DNA of 64,000 bases, taken from assembly GCF_000224145.3 (NCBI RefSeq), contig NW_004191389.1, positions 1-64,000 on the forward strand, given 5' to 3'. The first letter of the stretch is position 1. Each line of letters starts with the position of its first letter. Positions 9,980 to 20,828 of the stretch are shown here, one piece after another. The notes beneath the pieces were generated by a model that was not told the DNA's origin, searched no databases, and saw only the letters and a program-made list of their open reading frames with translations. This DNA comes from Ciona intestinalis. Taxonomy: Eukaryota > Chordata > Ascidiacea > Phlebobranchia > Cionidae. The translations under genes and the position numbers were made by a program.

Positions 9980-12900
9980 CTAGCTTCCATCCTTAGTTGA
10001 TATACAAAGTGCTGAATGTTCTGTTCTATGCTTATCCATACACGCAGTCGAGCAGTAGTTTGTGTTCCGACAGCAGAATACGTCAGCTTTTTCACCACAT
10101 AAAGCGCACTGTTAAGGTACCCAATTAAATGTACACTGATTTTTAAACCAAACTAAAAAGACTGAAAGAAAAATATATAGCTGCAACTGATAATTTGCGT
10201 GAGAACGAGTTCACAGATATAGTCCGCAGATAGAGGCCTACAGGTCAAGAATCGGGACAGAAAAGGGACTTGGTTGGATCGCTTAGTCAGAACATGAATA
10301 AAGGAGTTTGTTCCGACTATCGCGAGAAAGTCACTTTCAAATGTGCAGGGGTGTTTGGGGTAATAAGTCAAATCTGGCCTAAGACTTTAGCCATACAGAA
10401 TAAAAACATAAGGTTAGATCAGCGGTTCCCAAACTGGAGTCAGTTTTCAGACGGTTACCGTATTTGATAGTATTTGCTTTCATTGGTGTGGTTTTTGCAT
10501 TTTTCCTAAAGCATTCTTTGATTTTTATATGGTTGTGAAATATCAAAATAATAGCAAAGGGTCCATCAGGCAAATTTTTTTTTTTTTTTGTAAGTATAGT
10601 CTGGGTAGCTTTTATATTGCTTAGTCTGAAACACCAACAACACATAAACTTCCTTAAATTTTTGCAAGATTTTTTCAACAGTAGCATGTTTTTATACTAT
10701 TTCTGCCCAAAAATGGAAACCACAATGCTACACTATTGATCTCAGTTTTAAATTATATGCTGTGTATATCTGTGCTGTAGTCTTGTTCTGAATTGTCTTC
10801 TTTCTGTATTCTGACATATTAAAACACTAATTTTTTAAGAAAATTTCAAACAAAGCTTACTCAGTACTCACCCATTGCAACTTTTTTGCTTCCATTATTT
10901 TTTTCTCATATTCTTCTTTGAGTTTTTTATATTGTTCGTTATATTGAGCTTCAAGCTCATTCTTTAAGTTAAGTTCAGCATCTTGCTGAGCAAAAGACGC
11001 CTGCACGATAGTTTAAAAAAATAAAATGTTATTTTTTTAACCTAAAACAATATTGAAGAATATCACTTATTTATCCTCACGTGGCGGCGCCTCCACAATA
11101 ATTTGGAAATATAAAATATATATATATAATTTTTTACTTAAATTATATTAAATGAATGTCACTTTTTTTATACTCGAGTAACGGCGCAATGACAGTCATT
11201 ATAACACAGGTTTTCTGTTTCACACATCCAGTGCTCACTTAAGAGTTGCAAGTATTTGGGAGACTAATATTTTCTTCTCCTTTAGTTTGTGTATGGCTGA
11301 ATTAATGATTACTGGGTTGAAGAAACGAATGTAGACTGGTAACACCGTGTCTTAAACCCAGTGTCATCCAGTTAAACACTAATCGATATATGCCTTTGAC
11401 TATTTTGTAAAATATTTTTAAGACGAGTGAAAATAAACTTTACCTTAATGCTGACAGATCGCATAAGCTTTGCTTGTTGCAGATGGTTGCTCTCTACAAG
11501 ATAGTCTTTAAATTTCTCCAATATAGCACCATACCTGTTAAAACCGGTTGTTACTGTAGTTACAATTTTTAAATTTTAAAACAATGACAGTTTTTATCAT
11601 AGGTGTTGTGACCAAAACAATTTTTTTTTATTAAATTTTAACAATAAAACATTTTTTTTAAACAAAATTTGACAATAACATGTAATTTTAGTCAAAAAAT
11701 CTAAAAGTCAAATAAAATAATATTATGAGGAGTATATTTTTACCTAAACTTGCAGCTGCATGCTTTACCACATAACTCCTCATAATTGACTTGAATCTTG
11801 ACATCTCTATATTTCAACTTAGGCGTCGGCTGTATATAATTTAATTAGCAATGGGGTGATTTACCAAATCCAACAAATCAAATTGCAAGTTTAAAAGGGT
11901 AAGAGATTTGCAGCTATGGGTTTTATTGTGAATAGTTAAAAAAAAGAACGGAGAAAAGTTGTAATTGGATTGACGAGGAAACAGGAATATTTTTAAATGT
12001 TAAATTAAACAATGAATCAACAAATATTAAAATAAATAAGCAGATATAGCTGGCACATAGTGTGGAGTAATATGAGACACCTTTGGCACATTATATCCAA
12101 ATATCCTGATCGTGTTTTAAATAATTAACATTGGTCTATGGAAGTCATGAGGATTAAATTTTATAATTCTTTGAATGTTCTTGGTTTACTACAAAATGGG
12201 ACGAGAAAATAGAATAAAAAAGTAACCCATCTTCCCCATCCTACTATATTATGTTTATGCTAAAAAACTAAATTAACAAAGTTATTACAACATAAACAAG
12301 GCTGTTATAACTTATATTTAATTCATGCAACAAAATAAAGAATAATCATCACATTAAATACCTGCATTGCAACGTCTTGTGAAGAATCAACTTTTAATTT
12401 CTTAGACTGTGTTGACTGAAAAAAATTTTTCAAAGCTGTTTTGATCTGGTGCTACGAAAACGTAACCAACAAAAATCAAGTCCAACCACTAATGGTAATA
12501 GAGAAATATATTTCGCCTAAATGGCATCGTCAGTCTCTTATCTGAAAGTGGTTAGACTTAATTTTTGTCGGTTACGTTTTTCTAGCACAAAGTCATTACT
12601 GCGTTTTTAGTAAACTAGAACCGTTCAACTTTATGAACATCAGAGGGTCAGATTTGCTAAATTTATTACAAGTTGTTTTAAAAATTGTTATAAAAAGCTT
12701 GTTTTGAAAAATTGTTGTTTGTTTTAAAAAAATTGTTTTGTTTAACTTAACTATATGAACATCAGAGGGTCAGATTCGCAGAATTTTCTCAAGTTGTTTT
12801 AAAACTGTTTCAAAAAGCTTAATAAAGATATCGATATTTGCTTGAACATTTTACCTCGTCACTTGAAGTGCTTAGCGATCGTTTTAATGTTTCATCCATC

Positions 12901-15900
12901 ACTGACAGCTTGTTTATTACTGAATCTTCTAAAAGCAAAGGGGAATCTGAAACACACATTTAAGGATTGATATTACAGACAATAAAGTCAAATGTGGATA
13001 GTTGATAGATAGATTTATTCAAAATAACAAAACAACAATGATGTTTTGGGTAAAATGATGAATAGGATGAATCCTAACTTATTTATCCTCACAGGGGAGA
13101 CAACGGCAGTCCTTATATAGGTGTTTTGTTTCACACTCCTCATGCCCACCTATGACATATGTAACTTTGTGGGTAATGATTTTGACAGATCGTGTATTTG
13201 TTCATTGTTTTGTAACATATAGATGAAAATTAAGACAGCTCAAATGTGACCACTGGGTTGGACCAATTGCCGTTAAGTTTCTTGCGCAAGAACGCACGCC
13301 CACAATGCTAGCAGCATCAAGATTTACACCCAAAACCTCCATCTTAGAGGCAGGGGCGATAAGCACTTTGCCACATTAATACAGTAGAAAATTGAGAAAA
13401 AAGCAATCAACTTGATTTAGTTATAAAGTAAACACCTGTCTTTATTTCGTCTCCAATGTCATTGATTTGCAACACCATAGCATCTTGCTTAGGTTGTGGG
13501 CGCCCCTCATTCTGTGTGACATTAAACAGTAAATTTAAATATTAGAGCAGGTGTTACTTATTGCCACATCTTTTTTTATTCAAAACATTGATTTTTCAAA
13601 ACAATAAACACATAAATAATACAATTTTTTACTTTTGCTTTGTGCTTTTTAATGTAACCCAAATGTTGAAAGTAAATTAATAGCAAAACTTTAGTGATCT
13701 AATTTCTAATTTCCAAAACTATGCTATATACAATTTTGTAGCCAAACAACAAACAATTTAAGTTTTAAAACAAGTTTAAAACAACAAAAACAACAGAAAT
13801 CAGGAATCAGTAGAAGGCTAACCAAATCAAATGACCAGATTTTGGGGGCTACCGATTTTTGAAGCCAAGATAAAAAGCAAACAATAACACAAACTAAAAG
13901 ACTTAGATTTAAAAGACTTAAAAATTATTTTTTTATCCAAAACAACGAACTACCTCATCATCATTATAAACAGGAAAGTCATGAAAATCATGAGCATCAT
14001 GAGCATCATGAGCATCATGAGCATCATGAGCATCATGATCATGATCCTCATCATCATCTCTCCCATCTTCACCATTCATCTCAGATTTGTTTCCACAATT
14101 TTCTCCATTTTTATTCACTTTCATCTAAGTGAAAAAAATACATAAAAATTTCATTGTAAGATTTTTTTTAAATTACAGATCACAGGTTCCCACTGAAGAA
14201 CATTTTGCGTGGGTTGACAAGCATATAGCATTGTTTGTTTTATTAAAGAATTTAAGAACTAATTACTAGCTATGGCAGAGTTCTTTAACAAAAAATGATT
14301 CTTGAACGAAAAACTAATCAGAGTTTAAACAGAAGAATGTCACTGTATCACATTTCATTATTAATTTAAAACGCTCCTGGCTCTACATTTTGAGATTCAT
14401 TCATATTTGCAGTATTTTTGTAAAATATTCATTTAGTTATTTTGATGAAGTCCAACACAGGCATGGGTGTTAAATGTCTATATAAGTGGCGAAAAACCAT
14501 AAAAGGTTAAGAAACAAAGACTTGAAACATAGTATTAAACATGTGATAGCCACGTACCATGGAAGATAAGAATGGTTTGTTTTTCCCGATACCAAACGGT
14601 GAATCAACCAAAATAATTTGGGCAGCTTTTTCTTTCCCAAGGTCCTGTATGTTTAAAAGCAGTGTATCGCTAAGAAATTTTTAAAACAGTACACGCAAAC
14701 TTTATACAGTTCAGTTTTAGGCACACAGTTAATTACAAATTACTTGATACACATATAGTACTGTGGGGGGAAGATGGGACACCTTTTGCACATAGTATCC
14801 AAATGTCCTGATCGTGTTTTAAACAATTAACAACGGTCTATGGGAGTTGTGGGAACACAGTTTTATAATTATTTGAATATTCTTTGTTTACTTCAAATAG
14901 GATGAGAAAATAGAATAAAAAGGTGCCCCCATTTCCCCCACCCTACTATATTTTTAAAGTTATACAACAAAAACATCGCTGGGAAATAAAAATATTTTTT
15001 GTTTTTATTGCAAATAAATAGTTTCTGCGTATTATCACTCACACATTCACATTGTCTGATATATTCCTGCATTTCATCATTGGCTTGTTTCCATTGTGGC
15101 TTCTTCTTCACTTTAAGTTGAGCAGGACTGACAGTGATGGCTCGTACAGCATCTGCACCAACCCAGGCTCTGTAATGGAAATAAACACCATGGTAAAAAT
15201 ATTTCATTTTTTCCTATGTTTAATTGTAAAATACTATTATATTAGACAAGTGTAAGCATACAAATGTCACAGAAAGTACATTTATTTTGCTTTAAATGTA
15301 ATATACACTTACCAATACATGTTTCATATACTACACAGCTAACTTTGTGACATTTACGGACAATAATGTATTTGCAACATGCTTTAATGTATGTGCGCAT
15401 TTATTAAAACGCGAAAGTAAGTTTGGGTGTTTGAGTCAATTTTTAAGGTAAATTATACTGAATAGTTTCCAACAGTAATTTCAATTATTTTTACCATGCT
15501 TAAAGTGGCTGCCTTCTTAACCGGAGTCACCAATTACCAATTATTTCAAGTTTTTTTTGATTTTTTTTATGCATGGCTGATAATTTGGACAACCCATTAG
15601 TGAATAGTGACCACTGCGTTGGAGCAATTGCCGCAAAGTGTCTTGACGAGCCTTGAACCCATTACCTCTGGGTTAGAGACAGGCGTGATAAGTTGAACCA
15701 ACTGTGGTATATCGCATTCTGCAACTTAAGTAGAAATAATGGATCTAGCCTCCACTTTATACCTTGGATGTTGCTTCCCGAAGAATCGAACATCAATCCT
15801 GTTATCCTCCACACGAATTACTTTGGCCGGCCAAAACTCAAATCCTTTTTGTTTCGCCCAAACCACTTGGTGGGGTGGTTGCTACAATCAAAAGTGTATA

Positions 15901-18900
15901 TTTCATAACATTCTGGTATATTAAACACCTAATTAGACAATGGTAAAATGTCTGAAAAATAGATAATTAGACAATGGTAAAATGTCTGAACAGTATTACA
16001 GTATTAAGTTAAAACATTTCCCTAATAGCTTGTGTAGTAGTCACATCATCCCAAATGTCACACAAAACAATTATCAAAACAAGATGATAGCAAACACAAA
16101 TGCAAGTTTTCAGCAGGCACAAATGTGAAAATGCAATATCTTCTTACAAACAAGAGTTTTTCAAGTAATAACCTAGTAATCTGCAACTGCTAATATAATA
16201 TAGACAGACAAAGACAATCGTATAGTTTTTAAAAATAAACTTAAAAGTATCCATGGTCCACATTCTGAATATTATTTTAAACTTAGGAAAACTTACACAA
16301 GGTTTGCAGAACCATTCTTTGACAGGTTTGGTGTTAGAAAGATGGAAACAGTTTTGACACAAACGAAGTTCCACCAGGTCATGTTGGCATTCCTGAATAA
16401 ATTAGTTTTATAATCAAGTATATGTAAATAGAAGAGTGGGGCAAAATGGGACATCTTTCCATTCTATTTTTTCTTCCCATTTGGTGGTAAACAAAGAACA
16501 TTCAAAGAATTATCAAACCGTTTCTTTACGATTCGCATAATGTTGTTAGGAAAAATAGTCGCAAAATTTACAATCTTGACGCAGTCACCTTCGTGTATAT
16601 GTGTGTATTAGGGTTAGACACTTATTGGTAAATGTTTCAACTTCTAACCCACTTACTAATGGTAATGGGTTGTAATTTTCAATCGTACAGAAAAAAACAA
16701 TCACCCAAGTTATATTATATATATATATATATAAATGTGAACTTAAAAGTGGCTCGAAATGTATGGGATGGACACCCATCCTACAATAGAACAACTAATG
16801 TTGTCCCTGAATGCAGTAATCAATATAATGTTGTATATTACATTAATAATATTTTCCATTAGAAGTATTTTAAAAACTCATAAGTTTATTAAACTTAGTC
16901 ATCTTACCTCTATAACTTGCTTGGCCAACTTTGTCAGTTTATTATTTTCCCCAAATACGACGGAATAATTGTGAGAAATTAATTCAACTTTTGCTTGAAA
17001 TTCGTCCACGGATGAAAAAACACAATTTTGGCAATCCTAAAATAAGTAGATAAGCATATATTATATATAAGTCGTTTTCCTTTATTATTTTTATTTAATT
17101 TTCAGCCAAAGTTTTTTTTAACATTTCTTCCCGGATTCACTTGGTATGGGAGTTTTTGCGCGTTTAAATCTGATGTGAATTTTATCAGAAACTGTGAATG
17201 CTGAAGAAATTTACAGAATATGCGGTGAATAACTCATATTGAGTTCCATTTGTAAATAAATAATAATAAATTATATATATTTTGTAAGCTTGTCAAGTTA
17301 GCATAATGAGCAGCACTTTTGAGAAGTTTTAATTTAACAAAAAAAACTCAAGATCTGTATGAAGTGTTCACCTTTTGAAGCATTGTGAGATCATAGTGAG
17401 TGTGAATGAAGTAATCATAGAAAGGACAAATTTCCTTGGAAGGTTTCTGGTTAAGTTCCGGCATCTTGGAAGTAAATATATATATATGAATTAAACTTAT
17501 TTAACATTATATGGCAGGGCAAAGACAGTCGGTATGACCAAACGACAAACACCCCTCTTGCCCCTTATGATTTACCATATATATATATTTATCAATGCCT
17601 AAAAGTGTTATATATATATATATATATATGTACCCTTGTTAAAGACTATATCTTTAAATATTTTCAAGGCATGAGTATGGCTGACAATTTTAGGCAACGC
17701 ACAAAAGGACCACTGGGTTAGGAAATTGCCGTTTATAGTGTCTTGTCCAAGAAAACAGATTTCGACAATAGCAGCAGCTTCCAACCCATAACCTCTCGAC
17801 AAGAGGCAGGCGCACTAACCATTTTGTCATGGTGCCATTGGCACCGAAGGTCAAAGCCGCAGTAGCAAAGCCAAGGCAAATTTAGTACACTTGGCTGTTA
17901 AGAATGATTTTTCCAACATGTTAGCACATTACACAATACCTAAGCGGTGAATTCATATATACATGTGATAAATGTTATAAACAGGATAAGGAAGTAATGA
18001 TATTTAAACTTTTAGTCCTTAAAGTCACTAATTGATAGCTATGTCGGCAAAGACTTACAAAACAAATATACAAGTGACACAGTCCACTTACCAATTCTTT
18101 TTGTTGAGTGGCAACAAAATGCAGACACCGACCTAATTCAATTCTTTCACGTTTCGTTGTTTGTTTATCGCTGGTCTAACATTGAAAGGATTAATTGCAA
18201 TAGTTATATTAACAAAAGACAACTTTTCTTAATGAATATTTTACTGCCAATGCTACCAAGCATTAGATAATCGTGGATTGAGTACGGAAAAATGATGAAA
18301 TAAATTTAATGATTTAACAAGAGCTAATTTATTATATAATTGAATGAATGAATGTAACTTGCTTTATCCTCGTTTGACCGGAAAATGACATTTGTTAATT
18401 ATAACACTTCTGTTTCAAACACCTCGTGCCAGCTTACGAGTTACCATGTATATATGTTACTTTGTGGGTGATTATGTGGGGAATTTTTTTATGTATGGCT
18501 GATAATTTGGACAACCCATCAATGTAATTTTAAATAAAATTAAAAAATTTCAAGCTTACATTACACCATGGGCATTTCCAAGTTGAATTTAAGTCTTTTG
18601 ATTCCATAATAGTTAAGCAGTCAGGATGGTACACAAAGGAACAACCGCTGCATGGGATAACTGTTCCAGCTTCATGGCAACGAAAACAATACCAATCTCT
18701 CTTCTCTGATACCAGTTCAGGAAGAAGCTGAAATGTTTTCAACATTTTGTAACTTTTCGGGCCACATATTTTGTAACTTTTTGGGTCACAAGCCTGAACG
18801 CTTTTTCTTTCCAAAAATGAATAATAATTACCTTAACACCTTTGGTGAAAAGACAACATGCCTATAAAATTAAATATAAAGTACATTTAATTACAATATT

Positions 18901-20318
18901 CGTCGTGCGGGCTTTCTATAGCTTAAACGCAAGTGTTAAAAATAAAAGTTTTTCAATTCTTTGAGACACGTCTGTTTGGAAGATACACAGAAAAGTTTTA
19001 GTCATAAATTATAATATCATGATTATATCGGTGTTTCGTCTTTCGCACCCCTTAAACTTTTGGAAGTTTTAAGCCCCAGGTTTGATTAAATGAATGTAAC
19101 TTACTTTATCCTGGCGTGGCAGGAAAAGGAAAATGACAGCTGTTATAACTAGGGTGATCATATACCCCGAGCCGGATTACGAGTTACCATGTATGTTACT
19201 TTGTGAGTGATTATTTTTGGGATTTTTTTTCGTTTTATTGAGTATGGCTGATAATTTGGACAAACCATTGGGTTGGAGCATTTGCCGTCAGGTGTCCTGC
19301 CCAAAAGCACATACGCCCACAATGGCAGCAGCGACGAACCTTAAACCCATTACATTTTGGTTACAGACAGGCGCGCGCGCTAACCACTTTGCCAAGGTGC
19401 CAGATTTGACACGGCATCGGAAAATTTCTGTACTATAGATAAGAGAGATAATAAATACCTGTTCTGGATCCGGGATCCAATAACCTTCTTGTTCAACCCC
19501 TAGTTTTGAACCTTTGCAACCAACTGTTATTGTTTCAATGACTAGTCTATCCAGGACAGCGTTATGAATATGATGAAGAATTTGTGTTGGAGTGTAACTG
19601 TTGTCTTTTTCCATTACTCTGAATTAAAAACACACAATTGATTATATTGTTTAAATGAACAAGTTAAAAAACATTATGATTATAGTTTTATACTCGCATG
19701 GCTGGAAAACGAGAGTCGTGGATATTATGTTTCATACTCCTTATGCACACTCAGAATTTACCATTTGTATTTAAATAGTTAGTGCATTTTTGGTTCTTTT
19801 TTTACCACAGTGATTATTGGAGCAATTGCAGTAATGCATCTTGCCGAAGGACAGGTTCTGACAATGACAGTTGCCAGTCTGTAGAGCATGGTAGGTGCAG
19901 GATATTGTATGCAAACTTTTGTTGTGCACCCCATAATTTGTTCCATGCACGCATAAAATTAAAAATTTTTTGAAAATGTAAGTGATAGCACGCGCTGGAA
20001 AAAAACCATCGTCCACGCACGAGATCTCAACAGGATTTGCCACATTCTGCCGACTAGCAGAATAGTAGCAGCATTGAGCTTTGAATCTTGTAACCCATGG
20101 TTATGAGGTAAGAAATTTAACCACATGGGAAGAAATTGTGTACAAATTGTTCATTATTTTTTATGACAAACTTATTTCAGGAATGAATCATACCTTACAA
20201 CGCGTTGTATATTCGCTATCTGCCGTTGTTTTCTGATCATTTCAATGGCGGAATACAACTGAAGAACAACTTTCGGGTTCGTTCGCCGCCCGCAGTACGC
20301 GATTTCCGTATCCGTCAT
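9980..20318 (-). CDS. ZMYND11: ZMYND11 (BS69): PHD-bromo-PWWP-MYND chromatin reader, 671 aa
   Basis: Eighteen exons, in coding order: 20194-20318, 19459-19618, 18560-18727, 18092-18175, 17372-17464, 16908-17036, 16297-16392, 15763-15881, 15043-15169, 14558-14644, 13954-14124, 13436-13511, 12855-12946, 12362-12415, 11744-11829, 11444-11534, 10872-11000, 9980-10108. All use GT-AG and join in frame. Domains in order: an N-terminal helical module ([11 protein letters not shown]...EQEGYW, about residues 70-92); a PHD finger ([10 protein letters not shown]...CPWC, about 105-150); a divergent bromodomain (about 152-255); a zinc ribbon (CQNCF...WFCKPC); a PWWP domain ([16 protein letters not shown]); a variable acidic region with DAH repeats; a coiled coil; and a C-terminal MYND finger ([13 protein letters not shown]...YCSTAC...H...C). 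Vertebrate ZMYND11 reads H3.3K36me3 and modulates elongation and intron retention; the cage aromatics of the PWWP are present. Human length is 602; the excess lies in the acidic and linker exons. Introns hold several SINEs and MITEs. Confidence 0.96.
10192..10420 (+). repeat. Dispersed repeat family R1, copy 1
   Basis: About 220 bp running from GCGTGAGAACGAGTTCACAG through CTACAGGTCAAGAATCGGGA to GCCATACAGAATAAAAACAT. A diverged copy is at 43787-44010. It lies in the last intron of ZMYND11. Terminal repeats were not resolved, so the class is unknown. Confidence 0.7.
10424..10700 (+). mobile_element. Possible hAT-type terminal end
   Basis: CAGCGGTTCCCAAACTGGAG at 10424 matches the consensus start of many hAT elements (CAGxGGTTCxCAAACT). 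I could not find the opposite end, so this may be a one-ended fragment. Confidence 0.35.
12058..12247 (+). mobile_element. TAGTAGGG MITE copy in a ZMYND11 intron
   Basis: It lies between exons 14 and 15. The left terminus TAGTGTGGAGTAATATGAGA is worn; the right end CATCTTCCCCATCCTACTAT is well kept. Confidence 0.85.
12450..12595. mobile_element. Fold-back element, about 145 bp, with long inverted repeats
   Basis: GTGCTACGAAAACGTAACCA at the left is matched in inverse by GGTTACGTTTTTCTAGCAC at the right. The arms continue through AAAAATCAAGTCCAACCACT and AGTGGTTAGACTTAATTTTT. Arms of about 40 bp flank a loop of about 60 bp. It is in a ZMYND11 intron and is a separate family from the TAGTAGGG MITE. 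Confidence 0.75.
12632..12822. repeat. Tandem duplication, about 120 bp unit
   Basis: GAACATCAGAGGGTCAGATT occurs twice about 122 bp apart. Each is followed by CAAGTTGTTTTAAAA and AAAAAGCTT with moderate divergence. It is intronic in ZMYND11. Confidence 0.75.
13050..13378 (-). mobile_element. SINE copy in a ZMYND11 intron
   Basis: On the minus strand it has a diverged head (GGCAAAGTGCTTATCGCC), a weakened core and the tail. Readable here on the plus strand are TTATTTATCCTCAC, ACCACTGGGTTGGACCAATT and GCGCAAGAACGCACGCCC. It is an old copy. Confidence 0.75.
13970..14040 (-). repeat. In-frame 9-bp coding repeat in ZMYND11 exon 11
   Basis: GAGCATCAT on the plus strand is repeated in tandem about five times. 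It encodes (Asp-Ala-His)n on the coding strand, flanked by HDHD and HDFHDF. The unit is a multiple of three, so copy changes keep the frame. Confidence 0.9.
14756..14950 (+). mobile_element. TAGTAGGG MITE copy in a ZMYND11 intron
   Basis: It starts TAGTACTGTGGGGGGAAGAT and ends CATTTCCCCCACCCTACTAT. It lies between exons 9 and 10 and is nearly complete. Confidence 0.88.
15570..15690 (-). mobile_element. SINE fragment (core and head)
   Basis: TGCATGGCTGATAATTTGGA, GACCACTGCGTTGGAGCAAT and GAACCCATTACCTCTGGGTT are the reverse complement of the family core and B-box region. The tail is absent. Confidence 0.75.
15930..15990. repeat. Short direct duplication, about 31 bp unit
   Basis: AATTAGACAATGGTAAAATG followed by TCTGAA is present twice side by side in a ZMYND11 intron. 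Confidence 0.8.
16432..16556 (-). mobile_element. Truncated TAGTAGGG MITE
   Basis: Only one terminus (AGAGTGGGGCAAAATGGGAC) and the TTTGGTGGTAAACAAAGAAC half are present. It breaks off near GTTGTTAGG. Confidence 0.75.
17660..17845 (-). mobile_element. SINE fragment (core and head) in a ZMYND11 intron
   Basis: TATGGCTGACAATTTTAGGC, GGACCACTGGGTTAGG and CATAACCTCTCGAC, then AGAGGCAGGCGCACTAACCA (A-box complement) are visible. It is flanked upstream by a TATA dinucleotide run (17600-17630). Confidence 0.75.
18345..18525 (-). mobile_element. SINE tail fragment next to ZMYND11 exon 3
   Basis: AATGTAACTTGCTTTATCCT, CTCGTGCCAGCTTACGAGTT and TATGGCTGATAATTTGGACA are the inverted tail of the family. 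It stops about 35 bp from the exon 3 donor. Confidence 0.75.
19090..19405 (-). mobile_element. SINE, near full-length, in ZMYND11 intron 2
   Basis: The inverted tail (AATGTAACTTACTTTATCCT), core (GGCTGATAATTTGGACAAAC) and head complement (GGTTACAGACAGGCGCGCGC) are all present in order. Confidence 0.85.
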
Positions 20319-20828
20319 GATGTATTAGAAGTTCCTATTAGCAAGCGTCTGTGTCTGTGTGGTTGTATAAACAAAAATGTGAGAATGAGTATTTATACAA
20401 AGCAGTCTACAATCTACAACACTTTTGCTTTGAAACTGCGTAAAACAAGAAACACGCGCCGCTTAAAAACAATGAGATTCCCATGCTCGCATCATAGAAT
20501 GCTCGCATTGCTACCTTTTTTTGATTCTTGCACAGTTGTTCTGTGGCTTTAGATAACTGCATTGCGACTAATTAAAAATAGAACACCAGCATGTATTTTT
20601 TTATTGCATACTGTAAACGTGTAATGATAATTAGAATCGAACAGTCATTCAGTCGCGACGTTTGAAGATATCACTTGAGAAAATTATGTTTGGTCAACAC
20701 TGCTGACTGGTCAATTTATTATAGGTGCTTCCCCCACTACAAAATTACAAAATAACGGTTCAAATTTTTTGTAAGTAACCAGAATTTGTAATCACAATTA
20801 CTTTTTAGTATAGAATCATAACTAGGAA
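20319..20828. promoter_or_regulatory. Shared intergenic promoter region of ZMYND11 and CLPTM1L
   Basis: Only 510 bp separate two divergent start codons, so both promoters must lie here. No TATA box or strong known element stands out. The arrangement suggests a bidirectional promoter. Confidence 0.5.

Noticed and set aside
20205-20552. 115-codon plus-strand ORF
   Set aside because: Opposite strand of ZMYND11 exon 1 and its upstream region.
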